Positions 7,432 through 15,838 of a DNA stretch of 19,619 nucleotides are shown here, piece after piece; position 1 is the stretch's first letter; the number at the start of each line of letters is the position of its first letter. The DNA is taken from positions 1 to 19,619 of the forward strand of contig URDN01000048.1 in assembly GCA_900546495.1 (NCBI GenBank), read 5' to 3'. This DNA comes from an uncultured Lachnospiraceae bacterium (GTDB taxonomy: Bacteria; Bacillota; Clostridia; Lachnospirales; Lachnospiraceae). Under the pieces are notes generated by a model, which saw only the letters and a program-made list of their open reading frames with translations, did not search any database and had not been told where the DNA came from. A program made the position numbers and the translations under genes.

Positions 7432-9216
7432 ATGGCTTACTACTCCGATGAATTGATTGAAGAAGTACGTTCCAGAAATGATGTAGTGGACGTTATTTCC
7501 GGTTATGTGCGCCTTCAGAAAAAGGGAAGTACGTATTTTGGACTCTGCCCGTTTCATAATGAAAAGACACCGTCGTTTTCGGTTTCACCCGGAAAACAGA
7601 TGTATTACTGTTTTGGATGCGGAGCAGGTGGAAATGTATTTACCTTTATGATGCAATATGAAAATTTTACATTTCAGGAGGCTATGCAGAGTCTGGCAGA
7701 CCGTGCGGGCATTGAGCTGCCAAAGCAGGAAATGTCTGCGGCACAGCGGGAAGCGGCAGACCGGCGAAGTAAACTTCTGGAGATCAACAAAGTGGCAGCA
7801 AAGTATTTCTATACGCTGCTGCGAAGCCCGCAGGGAGCACATGCGCTGAGATATTTTGAGGAGCGCCGGCTTAGCAAAGAAACCATGCAGCATTTTGGAC
7901 TTGGTTATTCGAACAAATTCAGTGATGACCTGTATCAATACCTGAAGAAGCAGGGCTATGAAGACAATTTGTTAAAAGACAGTGGTCTGGTATCCATTGA
8001 TGAGCGCAGGGGTGGACATGATAAGTTCTGGAATCGTGCGATGTTCCCAATCATGGATGCAAATAACCGTGTGATCGGGTTTGGCGGTCGTGTCATGGGA
8101 GAGGGAGAGCCGAAGTATCTGAATTCTCCGGAGACTATGATTTTTGACAAGAGCCGGAATCTGTATGGATTGAATTTTGCACGGACATCTCGCAGACCTC
8201 ATATTTTGCTGTGTGAGGGATATATGGATGTGATTGCACTGCATCAGGCAGGATTTGACAATGCGGTGGCATCCCTTGGAACGTCTTTTACAAGTGGACA
8301 TGCAAATCTGCTGAAGCGTTATACGAAGGAAGTATATCTGACTTTTGACAGTGATGGTGCCGGGGTGAAAGCTGCCCTGCGTGCGATTCCTATTTTAAAG
8401 GAAGCCGGATTGACGGCGAAAGTCATTAACATGCGTCCGTACAAAGATCCGGATGAATTTATCAAGGCACTTGGTGCGGAAGAATACCAGAAACGCATTG
8501 ATGAGGCAGAAAACAGCTTTATGTTTGAAGTACGGATGTTAGAGCAGGAGTATGACCTGTCCGATCCGGAAAGCAAAACGAAATTTTTCTATGCCGTTGC
8601 CCAGAAAATCCTGAAATTTGAGGAGGAACTGGAACGGGAAAATTATATTGAGGCGGTAGCTGCAAAATACCAGATCGGTTTTGAACAGCTGCGGTCGGTG
8701 GTACGTTCTGAGGGAACCAGGGGCGGAATCACCAGAGAAAGGGAAAAGGTTCCGCTAAAGAGTGGAAGCAATGAAAAGAAGAAAAAAGAAGATGGTATGA
8801 GGCAGTCCCAGAAATTATTCCTGACTTGGTTGATCGAGGATGAGAGGCTTTTTGCCCTCACAGGAGATTATATCGGGCCGGAAGATTTTACGGAAGATAT
8901 TTTCCGGGAAGTGGCAGAACTTGTGTATGAACAGCATACACAGGGAGAAATAAATCCGGCGCAGATCATCAGCCGTTTTACGGATGAAGAACAGCAGCGG
9001 GAGGCCGCGGCCCTGTTTCATGCCCGCCTGCATCCGATGGAAACACGTCAGGAGCGGGAGAAAGCATTAAAAGAAACGATCCTCAGGATAAAGAAACACA
9101 GCATGGAAGTGCGTTCCAGAAATCTGGATCCGACTGATCTGGCAGGGTTGCAGAAAATTGTGGAAGATAAGAAGCAGCTTGCTGTGCTTCAGAAAATGCA
9201 TATTTCGATTGATTGA
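7432..9216 (+). CDS. dnaG: DNA primase DnaG
   Basis: DnaG makes the RNA primers for DNA replication with the replicative helicase. The 594-residue protein contains the N-terminal zinc finger (C39, H42, C60, C63), the RNA-polymerase-like core, and a TOPRIM domain with E262 (LLCEGYMDV) and D306/D308 (TFDSDGAG). A Lys/Glu-rich linker near 436-460 leads to the C-terminal helicase-binding domain (about 460-594). AAGGAAGG lies 4 nt before ATG 7432; the upstream ATG at 7417 overlaps that site and is unlikely. It is followed after 41 nt by rpoD, as in the classical macromolecular synthesis operon. No convincing promoter is seen in the 101 nt after dgt. Confidence 0.98.
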   Translation: MAYYSDELIEEVRSRNDVVDVISGYVRLQKKGSTYFGLCPFHNEKTPSFSVSPGKQMYYCFGCGAGGNVFTFMMQYENFTFQEAMQSLADRAGIELPKQEMSAAQREAADRRSKLLEINKVAAKYFYTLLRSPQGAHALRYFEERRLSKETMQHFGLGYSNKFSDDLYQYLKKQGYEDNLLKDSGLVSIDERRGGHDKFWNRAMFPIMDANNRVIGFGGRVMGEGEPKYLNSPETMIFDKSRNLYGLNFARTSRRPHILLCEGYMDVIALHQAGFDNAVASLGTSFTSGHANLLKRYTKEVYLTFDSDGAGVKAALRAIPILKEAGLTAKVINMRPYKDPDEFIKALGAEEYQKRIDEAENSFMFEVRMLEQEYDLSDPESKTKFFYAVAQKILKFEEELERENYIEAVAAKYQIGFEQLRSVVRSEGTRGGITREREKVPLKSGSNEKKKKEDGMRQSQKLFLTWLIEDERLFALTGDYIGPEDFTEDIFREVAELVYEQHTQGEINPAQIISRFTDEEQQREAAALFHARLHPMETRQEREKALKETILRIKKHSMEVRSRNLDPTDLAGLQKIVEDKKQLAVLQKMHISID

Positions 9217-9257
9217 GGACAAACTATACAGACTAAAAGCATGGAAGGATGAACAAA

Positions 9258-10397
9258 ATGGCAGAGAAAAACGATCAGAAAATGAGAGAAAGAGCAGAGC
9301 GTGCAGAAAAATTCCAGGCAAAACTTCAGGAACTGCTTGCACTGGCAAAAAAGAAAAAAAATATGCTTGAGTATCAGGAAATCAATGACCATTTCAAAGA
9401 TTTTGCCCTGAGTCCGGAACAGATTGAAAAAATTCTGGATTTTCTGGAGGCAAACCATGTCGATGTCCTTCGTATTACGGATGATGATGACGATATCCTC
9501 ATCGATGACGAGGATGTGGAAAATGATGTGGAGATGGAGAAAATCGATCTCTCCGTACCGGATGGTGTAAGTATCGAAGATCCGGTTCGTATGTACTTAA
9601 AAGAGATCGGTAAAGTTCCGCTGTTGACCGCAGAGGAAGAAATAGAGCTTGCAAAACGTATGGAACTTGGTGATGAGGAGGCGAAAAAGCGTCTGGCAGA
9701 AGCCAACCTGCGTCTGGTTGTAAGTATTGCAAAACGTTATGTAGGACGTGGTATGCTGTTCCTGGATCTGATTCAGGAGGGAAATCTGGGCCTGATCAAA
9801 GCAGTAGAGAAATTTGATTACAGAAAAGGATACAAATTCAGTACCTATGCAACCTGGTGGATCCGTCAGGCTATTACCCGTGCCATTGCAGATCAGGCGC
9901 GTACCATCCGTATTCCGGTTCATATGGTCGAGACGATCAACAAGCTGATCCGTGTGTCCAGACAGTTACTGCAGGAGCTTGGACGTGAACCTACTCCGGA
10001 AGAGATCGCAGAGGAGATGAATATGCCGGTAGAGCGTGTACGCGAAATCTTAAAGATTTCTCAGGAGCCGGTTTCCCTGGAGACTCCGATCGGTGAGGAG
10101 GAAGACAGCCATCTGGGTGATTTCATTCAGGATGATAATGTGCCGGTTCCGGCAGATGCTGCTGCATTTACCCTGTTAAAAGAGCAGTTAGTAGAAGTGT
10201 TAAGTACACTGACAGACCGTGAGCAGAAAGTATTACGCCTGCGTTTTGGACTGGATGACGGTCGTGCCCGTACACTGGAAGAAGTTGGTAAAGAATTTAA
10301 TGTAACACGTGAGCGAATCCGTCAGATTGAGGCGAAAGCTCTGCGGAAATTGCGCCATCCAAGCCGCAGCAGAAAATTAAAGGATTATCTGGACTGA
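9258..10397 (+). CDS. rpoD: Principal RNA polymerase sigma factor (sigma-A/RpoD)
   Basis: This is the housekeeping sigma factor that directs RNA polymerase to TTGACA/TATAAT promoters such as those seen elsewhere in the window. The 379-residue protein has a short region 1.1 with an acidic run (74-90), region 1.2 (DPVRMYLKEIG, 108-118), region 2 (about 148-212, with the -10-reading segment YATWWIRQAITRAI), region 3, and region 4 with the helix-turn-helix EEVGKEFNVTRERIRQIEAKAL (341-362). The short form without a large non-conserved insert is usual in Firmicutes. ATG 9258 is 9 nt after GGAAGG; the ATG at 9249 has no spacing at all. Confidence 0.98.
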   Translation: MAEKNDQKMRERAERAEKFQAKLQELLALAKKKKNMLEYQEINDHFKDFALSPEQIEKILDFLEANHVDVLRITDDDDDILIDDEDVENDVEMEKIDLSVPDGVSIEDPVRMYLKEIGKVPLLTAEEEIELAKRMELGDEEAKKRLAEANLRLVVSIAKRYVGRGMLFLDLIQEGNLGLIKAVEKFDYRKGYKFSTYATWWIRQAITRAIADQARTIRIPVHMVETINKLIRVSRQLLQELGREPTPEEIAEEMNMPVERVREILKISQEPVSLETPIGEEEDSHLGDFIQDDNVPVPADAAAFTLLKEQLVEVLSTLTDREQKVLRLRFGLDDGRARTLEEVGKEFNVTRERIRQIEAKALRKLRHPSRSRKLKDYLD

Positions 10398-10398
10398 T

Positions 10399-11139
10399 AT
10401 GGCAATTCGTTTATCGAAGCGTTTAACAGCACTGGCAAATATGGTGACAGACGGAAATCGACTGGCAGATATCGGGACGGATCATGGCTACATACCGATC
10501 TATCTGTGTCAGACGGGGAAAATTCCGTCTGCGCTTGCCGTGGATATCGGAAAGGGACCGCTGCAGCAGGCACAGACCCATATTGCAGAGCATGGACTTT
10601 CCGAACAGATTAAGACACGTCTGTCCGATGGAATGGCTGCCTTACAGTCAGGGGAAGCGGATACGATTCTGATCGCCGGCATGGGCGGTGGGCTTGTGAT
10701 GAAAATATTATCAGAGGGTGCCGAAAAACTGACCGGGCGAGAAGAACTGATCCTGCAGCCGCAGTCGGAGATCACTCTGGTGCGTGAATTTTTACGGATG
10801 CGGAATTTTCAGATTCTGGATGAAGATATGATTCTGGAGGATGGAAAATATTACCCGATGATGAAGGTAATCAAGCAAAAAGCAGCGGAGCAGACAAAAG
10901 ACGTGCCGCAGAATGTGGCAGATGCTTTCGGACCGATTTTGTTACAGAAACGGCATCCGGTTCTGAAAGAATGGCTGGAGCGAGAACTGAAAACCACAGA
11001 CACTGTACTGGAACAGTTGTCCGCACAGCCGGATCACGAAAGAATCCGAAACAGAATGCAGCAGGTGAATTGTAAAAAGATGTTGATTCTGGAGGCATTG
11101 AAAAATTATGGAACAGAAAATGTGCAGTCTGACGATTGA
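10399..11139 (+). CDS. trmK: tRNA (adenine22-N1)-methyltransferase
   Basis: TrmK methylates N1 of adenine 22 in the D-arm of tRNA using S-adenosylmethionine. The 246-residue protein has a Rossmann methyltransferase fold: motif I LADIGTDHGYIPIYL, the acidic end of strand 2 (AVDIGKGPL) and the family motif IAGMGGG near residue 93. The C-terminal part is helical. The start lies one base after the rpoD stop and has only a distant AAGGA, so translation probably depends on coupling. Its 3' end overlaps the next gene by 32 nt. Position after rpoD is typical for trmK in Firmicutes. Confidence 0.93.
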   Translation: MAIRLSKRLTALANMVTDGNRLADIGTDHGYIPIYLCQTGKIPSALAVDIGKGPLQQAQTHIAEHGLSEQIKTRLSDGMAALQSGEADTILIAGMGGGLVMKILSEGAEKLTGREELILQPQSEITLVREFLRMRNFQILDEDMILEDGKYYPMMKVIKQKAAEQTKDVPQNVADAFGPILLQKRHPVLKEWLERELKTTDTVLEQLSAQPDHERIRNRMQQVNCKKMLILEALKNYGTENVQSDD

Positions 11140-12772
11140 TAAAGAAACAAAGCAGTATCCGTTGGATACTACGTTTCAGCAGATCGCAGATGAGTATCAG
11201 AAACAGTTTGAAAGTAGAATTGTGCTTGTAAAGTTTCAGAATGATCTCAAAGAACTGAGCCAGTCCGTTTTGCGGGATGGCAGTCTGGAATTTATTACTT
11301 CCGATCAGAAACCGGGAAGAGACACTTATCGCAGGAGTTTGACATTGTTGATGGAGACTGCCGCATGGAAGTTATATCCTAATCTGGAACTTCTGGTGCA
11401 GCATTCTATTGGTCAGGGGTATTATTGTGAATTTCGTCACAAGGATGCTATTTGTGTGCCTGACCGGAAGATGCTTTTTGCATTAAAAGAAAAAATGCAG
11501 GATTTTGTGAAAGCAGATCTTCCAATTATAAAATACAACATGAATACACAGGATGCATCCGCGCGGTTCCGTGAGATGGGACGTATGGATAAAGTACGTC
11601 TGTTACGTTATCGCCGCAGCTCCAGAGTTAATGTATATGAATTGCAGGAATTTCCGGATTATTATTACGGCTATATGGTTCCAAGTACAGGTTATCTGGA
11701 ATATTTTGACTTGTTACCGTATCAGAATGGATTTATGCTGATGTTTCCGGGAAAAGATCCGAAGATTGTGGCAGAATTTTCTTCTTCCGACAAATTGTTT
11801 CGTACATTAAACGATTCTGCACAGTGGGGCATTGATATGGGCATCCGTACCGTGGGAGAACTCAACGATGTGATTGCTTCCGGGCGGATGCAGGATATGA
11901 TTCTGGTGCAGGAGTCCTATATGGAGCAGAAAATCGGTGATATTGCAGAGACGATCGCATCGGATCGAAGAAAAAAATTCGTGCTGATCGCAGGACCGTC
12001 TTCTTCCGGAAAAACAACGTTTTCTCATCGGTTGTCCATTCAGATGACGGCTCATGGGTTAAAACCGCATCCAATTTCACTGGATGATTTTTACTGTAAT
12101 CGGGAAGAGACACCTTTGGATGAAAACGGAGAATTTGATTTTGAGTGCCTGGAAGCACTGGATATTCCATTATTTAATCAGTGCATGACAGATCTGCTGG
12201 CAGGCAAAGAAGTGACATTGCCAGTGTTTAATTTTAAAACCGGTCACAGAGAATATCGCCAGAAACCGTTGAAAATGGGACCAGATGATGTTCTTGTCAT
12301 AGAGGGAATTCATGGATTGAATGAAAAACTTTCCTATGAATTGCCGAAAGAAAATAAATATAAGATTTATATCAGCGCATTGACACAGTTAAATATTGAT
12401 GACCATAATAATCTGTCCACGGCAGACGGACGTCTGATCCGCCGTATGGTGCGGGATGCGCGTACAAGGAACACCACTGCCAGAGAAACACTGGCACGCT
12501 GGCATTCGGTACGCCGTGGAGAAGAAAAAAATATCTTCCCATATCAGGAAGAAGCAGATATTATGTTCAATTCAGCCTTGATTTATGAATTATCTGTGTT
12601 AAAATTATATGCGGAGCCTTTGCTCTTTTCCATTGATAATACCTGTCCGGAATATCCGGAAGCAAAACGGCTTCTGAAATTCCTTGATTATTTCCTTCCG
12701 GTTCCGGGAGAAAATATCGGACATAATTCTATTTTAAGAGAATTTATTGGTGGAAGCTGTTTCCATGTATAG
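11108..12772 (+). CDS. TGS-domain uridine kinase-like nucleoside kinase fusion
   Basis: This 554-residue protein joins an N-terminal TGS domain (about 5-65) and a threonyl-tRNA-synthetase-like second additional domain (about 75-240, with AAWKLYP and GQGYYCEF) to a uridine kinase-like P-loop domain (about 285-500). Walker A is GPSSSGKTT (296-304); the lid and base-binding region follow, with LDDFYCNREETP and VIEGIHGLN. Members are usually named nucleoside or uridine kinase, but the role of the synthetase-like half is unsettled. Hydrolytic or sensing function is inference. GGAGG (11091-11095) lies 12 nt before ATG 11108; a second in-frame ATG at 11120 is an alternative start. The gene overlaps trmK by 32 nt. 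Confidence 0.9.
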   Translation: MEQKMCSLTIDKETKQYPLDTTFQQIADEYQKQFESRIVLVKFQNDLKELSQSVLRDGSLEFITSDQKPGRDTYRRSLTLLMETAAWKLYPNLELLVQHSIGQGYYCEFRHKDAICVPDRKMLFALKEKMQDFVKADLPIIKYNMNTQDASARFREMGRMDKVRLLRYRRSSRVNVYELQEFPDYYYGYMVPSTGYLEYFDLLPYQNGFMLMFPGKDPKIVAEFSSSDKLFRTLNDSAQWGIDMGIRTVGELNDVIASGRMQDMILVQESYMEQKIGDIAETIASDRRKKFVLIAGPSSSGKTTFSHRLSIQMTAHGLKPHPISLDDFYCNREETPLDENGEFDFECLEALDIPLFNQCMTDLLAGKEVTLPVFNFKTGHREYRQKPLKMGPDDVLVIEGIHGLNEKLSYELPKENKYKIYISALTQLNIDDHNNLSTADGRLIRRMVRDARTRNTTARETLARWHSVRRGEEKNIFPYQEEADIMFNSALIYELSVLKLYAEPLLFSIDNTCPEYPEAKRLLKFLDYFLPVPGENIGHNSILREFIGGSCFHV

Positions 12773-12796
12773 GAAATAGAATAACAGAAAAATAAA

Positions 12797-13262
12797 ATAC
12801 AATTCAAGTAAGACAAATGATCGCGGCTGCAAGTGTCGAAAGACCGCAGGTGAGGAAAGTCCGGGCTTCATAGGGCAGGATGCCGGATAACATCCGGTGG
12901 AGGTGACTCCAAGGACAGTGCAACAGAAATATACCGCGTTAGCAATGAGCCATGCGCAGACACGTATACAACAGATTTTTGAGTAAGCTGGCTTACAGAG
13001 AAAATTTGATGAATGCGGATTAACACAAGATTCTGTGTATCGCTCATTGTTAACGTAAGGGTGGAAGGGCAGTGTAAGAGACTACCGCCCGGCTGGTAAC
13101 AGCCGGGGCACATGTAAACCCCATCCGAAGCAAGACCGAAACAAAGCGTTGACGTGGCCCGCCAGCTTTAGGTAGGTCGCTTGAGGTAACTGGTAACAGT
13201 TATCCTGGATAGATGATCATTCACGACATAACCCGGCTTATCGTTTTGCTTGAATTGTATTT
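12797..13262 (+). ncRNA. rnpB: RNase P RNA
   Basis: This is the catalytic RNA that matures tRNA 5' ends. The 5' P4 signature GAGGAAAGTCCGGGCT begins at 12852 and the 3' partner ACATAACCCGGCTTA ends near 13240; the internal conserved stretches (GGTGACTCCAAGGACAGTGCAACAGAAA, written in parts around 12902-12930, and the TGTAAACCCCATC segment near 13113) are present. The outer helix AATACAATTCAAG (12797-12809) pairs with CTTGAATTGTATT (13249-13261) and runs into a T tract, so P1 appears to serve also as terminator. Exact ends are inferred from that helix. Short open frames across it on the minus strand are artefacts. Confidence 0.95.
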
Positions 13263-13373
13263 TTTTCTACTTAAAATTATGCTGCTCACGATGAAAATGG
13301 AGATTTGGCATACATAAAACAGCAGGTCTTCGTAAACTTTTTCTAAAATGTTTGTGAAAAGATAATAGGTTTG

Positions 13374-13402
13374 TTGACAGTGTTTTGTGCAAACTGTAAC
13401 AT
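13374..13402 (+). promoter_or_regulatory. Sigma-A promoter of the zinc-ribbon/DUF5685/J-domain unit
   Basis: A perfect TTGACA (13374-13379) is followed after 17 nt by TAACAT (13397-13402), with the start point expected near 13409. The first gene begins about 36 nt later. No terminator is seen until after the third gene, so one transcript probably covers all three. Confidence 0.8.
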
Positions 13403-13444
13403 AAGGTTATCGGTTCCAAAATAAAAGAGACAGAGGTGTTACAG

Positions 13445-13894
13445 GTGAGAAATCGTTTCCAACAATTTATGTATGGACGCTATGGTATGGATCAGCTCAA
13501 TCGTTTTGTGTCAACGGTGGCTTTGATCGTGTTGGTGGTGTCTATGTTTATCCGCAGACCGATCGTAGAGATTGTGGCGCTGGCATTGCTTTTCTGGTGC
13601 TATTATCGTATGTTCTCCAGAAACATATCAAAGCGTGCAGCAGAGAATCAGAAGTATCTGAATTTTAAATATCGGGTTGTCTGCAAGGTCAAGAAGGGAA
13701 AATATGGCAGATCTGCAGGTTCTGCAAGCTTTGCACAGAAACGTGCGCAGATGAAATACAAACAGGAGCAGAAAAAGATGTATCGCTTTTTTTCATGTCC
13801 GAATTGTGCACAGAAAGTACGTGTACCGAAAGGAAAAGGGAAAATCTGTATTACCTGTCCGAAATGTAAAACAGAATTTATAAAAAGAAGTTAA
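13445..13894 (+). CDS. Small membrane protein with C-terminal zinc ribbon
   Basis: This 149-residue protein has two adjacent hydrophobic helices (about 21-37 and 39-55) separated by an Arg-Arg-Pro turn, a basic cytoplasmic stretch (about 60-115) and a C-terminal CPNC...CPKC pair (C118, C121, C138, C141) that should bind zinc. GTG 13445 is preferred because AGAGG (13432-13436) is 8 nt upstream; the GTG at 13436 overlaps that site. The fold suggests a membrane anchor with a small metal-binding knob facing the cytoplasm. I do not recognise a characterised family. It is first in a probable operon, 23 nt before the DUF5685-like gene. Confidence 0.8.
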   Translation: MRNRFQQFMYGRYGMDQLNRFVSTVALIVLVVSMFIRRPIVEIVALALLFWCYYRMFSRNISKRAAENQKYLNFKYRVVCKVKKGKYGRSAGSASFAQKRAQMKYKQEQKKMYRFFSCPNCAQKVRVPKGKGKICITCPKCKTEFIKRS

Positions 13895-13917
13895 GAAATG
13901 ATGCAAGGGGTATGATC

Positions 13918-14763
13918 ATGTTCGGATATATTTATGTAAACCGAAAAGAACTGTCGGAGGAAGACAGAAAGGATTATCAGTGTTATTACTGTGGACTGTG
14001 TCAGGTTTTGAAAAAAAGCAGTGGTGTAAAAGCGCAGATGTTGTTGAATTATGATATGACATTTCTGATTCTTCTGCTTTCCGGATTGTATGAACTGGAA
14101 AATAAAGAAGAAGAATTTTTTTGCCCGCTTCATCCTGGCAAAAAGAAAATTGCATACATCAACGAGGCAACACAGTATGCTTCTGATATGAATGTGGTTC
14201 TTTCGTATCATAATCTGTTAGATGACTGGCAGGACGAGAAGAATTATCCAAAACATGTGATGTCCATGATGCTGAAAAAAGATTATGCCAGAATTTCCAG
14301 AAAATATTCGCGTCAGGTGGAGGCGGTGGAAGCATATATGCGCAAGCTGAATATGCTGGAAAGCAAGCGTGAGACCAATCTGGATGCAATTGCCGGTCTG
14401 ACCGGTGAGATGCTTGGCGAGATTTTTGCATGGAAAGATGACATTTGGGCAGAGGAATTGCACTGTCTTGGATTTTACATGGGAAAATTCATTTATCTGA
14501 TGGATGCATATGAAGATCTGGAGAAGGACCTTCGGAAAAAAGAGTATAATCCGTTTGAGGCTATGGTGAAAAATGACCCGAAGGATTTTGATACGTTAAG
14601 TAAACTGATCCTGACCAGTATGATGTCAGAATGTTCAAAATCTTTTGAGAGGCTTCCGATTTTGCGCCATGCGTCTATTATCCGTAATATATTATATTCT
14701 GGTGTCTGGTCGAAATATGAATATGTACAGGCAAAGAAGAAAAAGAGGAGGAAATCTCAGTGA
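13918..14763 (+). CDS. DUF5685-like protein with isoprenoid-synthase-like acidic motifs
   Basis: This 281-residue, mainly helical protein resembles the uncharacterised DUF5685 family from memory (MFGY start, then a Y-x-x-Y-C-G-L-C motif). Visible features are a cysteine cluster C22, C25, C28, a further C69, and two acidic motifs: DDWQDE (102-107) and DAYEDLEKD (196-204) after LGFYMGKFIYLM. Their spacing recalls the two Asp-rich motifs of squalene/phytoene-synthase-type enzymes; a catalytic role is only inference, and the metal ligands may differ. AAGGGG (13905-13910) suits ATG 13918 better than ATG 13912. The basic C-terminal tail (KKKKRRK) ends in a 4-nt GTGA overlap with the J-domain gene, so the two are translationally coupled. 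Confidence 0.75.
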   Translation: MFGYIYVNRKELSEEDRKDYQCYYCGLCQVLKKSSGVKAQMLLNYDMTFLILLLSGLYELENKEEEFFCPLHPGKKKIAYINEATQYASDMNVVLSYHNLLDDWQDEKNYPKHVMSMMLKKDYARISRKYSRQVEAVEAYMRKLNMLESKRETNLDAIAGLTGEMLGEIFAWKDDIWAEELHCLGFYMGKFIYLMDAYEDLEKDLRKKEYNPFEAMVKNDPKDFDTLSKLILTSMMSECSKSFERLPILRHASIIRNILYSGVWSKYEYVQAKKKKRRKSQ

Positions 14764-15440
14764 GAAATCCTTATGAAGTACTGGGAGTATCACCCGGTGC
14801 TACAGATGAAGAAATAAAAAAGGCATACCGAAAACTCAGCAGACAGTATCATCCGGACGCAAATGTCAACAGTCCGCATCCGGAGATCGCAGAAGAAAAA
14901 TTCAAAGAAGTGCAACAGGCATATACCCAGATTATGAAAGAAAAACAGCAGGGCTATGCGGGTGGTTATCAGAATGGAAGCGCTCAGTCAGGACCGTATG
15001 GTGCATACGGAGGATATAGCGGTTTTGGTGGTTTTGGTGATTTCACCGGACAGAGTGAGCAGCGATCCCAGCAGAATGATCCCGTCAATATGCAGGCGGC
15101 TATGAATTATATTCGAAATGGATATTACAAAGAGGCATTACATGCATTGAACGATATTCCGGTAGGACAACGCAGTGCGCGGTGGTATTTCTTTTCCGCG
15201 GTTGCCAATCAGGGAGCCGGCAATAATGTGGTGGCTCAGGAACATGCGCAGCAGGCAGTGGCAATGGAGCCGAGTAATATGGAGTATCGGCAGTTTTTGC
15301 AAAATCTGCAGTTTGGTGGAACCTGGTATCAGAATATGGGTTCCAGTTATCAGAGGCCGGTTTCGGGATTATCACGGATGTGTGCAATCTGGTGCGGATT
15401 TATGATGTTTTTGAATTGTTGTTGTTTTCGACCGTTTTAA
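14760..15440 (+). CDS. J-domain protein with TPR-like region
   Basis: This 226-residue protein is a probable DnaK co-chaperone of narrow specificity. The J domain (1-60) has the HPD motif at 31-33 (QYHPDAN). A Gly/Tyr/Gln-rich segment (65-107) resembles a flexible G/F linker. Residues 110-185 form helix pairs like tetratricopeptide repeats (AMNYIRNGYYKEALHALNDI). The DnaJ zinc finger and C-terminal substrate domains are missing, so it is not DnaJ itself. The tail (207-226) is hydrophobic and has five Cys (C208, C212, C220, C221, C222), perhaps membrane-associated. GAGGAGG (14745-14751) is 8 nt before GTG 14760. It overlaps the DUF5685-like gene and probably recruits DnaK to it or to a shared target. 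Confidence 0.85.
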   Translation: MRNPYEVLGVSPGATDEEIKKAYRKLSRQYHPDANVNSPHPEIAEEKFKEVQQAYTQIMKEKQQGYAGGYQNGSAQSGPYGAYGGYSGFGGFGDFTGQSEQRSQQNDPVNMQAAMNYIRNGYYKEALHALNDIPVGQRSARWYFFSAVANQGAGNNVVAQEHAQQAVAMEPSNMEYRQFLQNLQFGGTWYQNMGSSYQRPVSGLSRMCAIWCGFMMFLNCCCFRPF

Positions 15441-15467
15441 AGTACGTGGTGAAAACGTTAATTTATG

Positions 15468-15536
15468 ATAGAAATCGGGATATCTTTTCTCCGAAAGTGA
15501 TTGTTAGCTGAGGAGAAAAGATATCCCGATTTCTAT
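15468..15536. repeat. 25-bp perfect inverted repeat after the J-domain gene
   Basis: Bases 15468-15492 (starting ATAGAAATCGGG) are exactly complementary to 15512-15536 (ending CCCGATTTCTAT), with a 19-nt loop. It begins 27 nt after the stop of the J-domain gene. There is no proper T run after it (TTTAC only), so simple termination is doubtful, though it would stabilise the mRNA 3' end. No coding frame crosses it. The stretch from 15537 to 15670 shows nothing recognisable. Confidence 0.85.
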
Positions 15537-15672
15537 TTACGCAGTGAATAATCCGGTACATATATTTACACAGTGATAGAGCAAGGGGAAGGATACGTGT
15601 TGTATGATATAGAAAAATATGATGGAACGATTGTGAGCGTATGGTGTGAAATAGTGATAAATATTTTTAATA

Positions 15673-15709
15673 CAAAAAAGACCTGTAAGAAATCTTACAG
15701 ATCTTTTTA
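15673..15709 (-). terminator. Terminator of tRNA-Met, possibly bidirectional
   Basis: CTGTAAG (15683-15689) pairs with CTTACAG (15694-15700). Read on the minus strand, the stem is followed by a long T run (TCTTTTTT) directly after the tRNA. On the plus strand the hairpin is followed by TCTTTTT, so it may also stop transcripts from the J-domain operon. Confidence 0.8.
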
Positions 15710-15710
15710 A

Positions 15711-15784
15711 TAGCGAGAGGGGGATTCGAACCCTCGACACTGCGGGTATGAACCGCATGCTCTAGCCAACTGAGCTATCTCGCC
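15711..15784 (-). tRNA. Elongator tRNA-Met (anticodon CAT)
   Basis: The minus strand folds into a 74-nt cloverleaf: acceptor GGCGAGA/TCTCGCT with a G1-U72 pair and discriminator A, D arm GCTC-AGTTGGCTA-GAGC, anticodon arm TGCGG-TTCATAC-CCGCA, five-base variable loop and a T arm with TTCGAAT. The G1-U72 wobble and anticodon loop match Gram-positive elongator tRNA-Met, rather than tRNA-Ile2 (CAT). The second T-stem pair is A-C, a mismatch. CCA is not encoded. A strong promoter lies upstream on the same strand. Confidence 0.95.
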
Positions 15785-15798
15785 ACACGAACTTCTTT

Positions 15799-15827
15799 AC
15801 TATACATAATAGAATGTGATTTGTCAA
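15799..15827 (-). promoter_or_regulatory. Sigma-A promoter of tRNA-Met
   Basis: On the minus strand a perfect TTGACA (complement of 15822-15827) is followed after 17 nt by TATAGT (complement of 15799-15804). Transcription should start near 15792, about 8 nt before the mature tRNA. Confidence 0.85.
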
Positions 15828-15838
15828 TAGTTATTTTG

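Noticed and set aside
12868..13113. An 81-codon open frame on the minus strand
   Set aside because: It lies wholly inside the RNase P RNA gene.
15711..15784. tRNA-Ile2 (CAT) instead of tRNA-Met
   Set aside because: The G1-U72 pair and the anticodon arm match elongator tRNA-Met of Gram-positive bacteria better.
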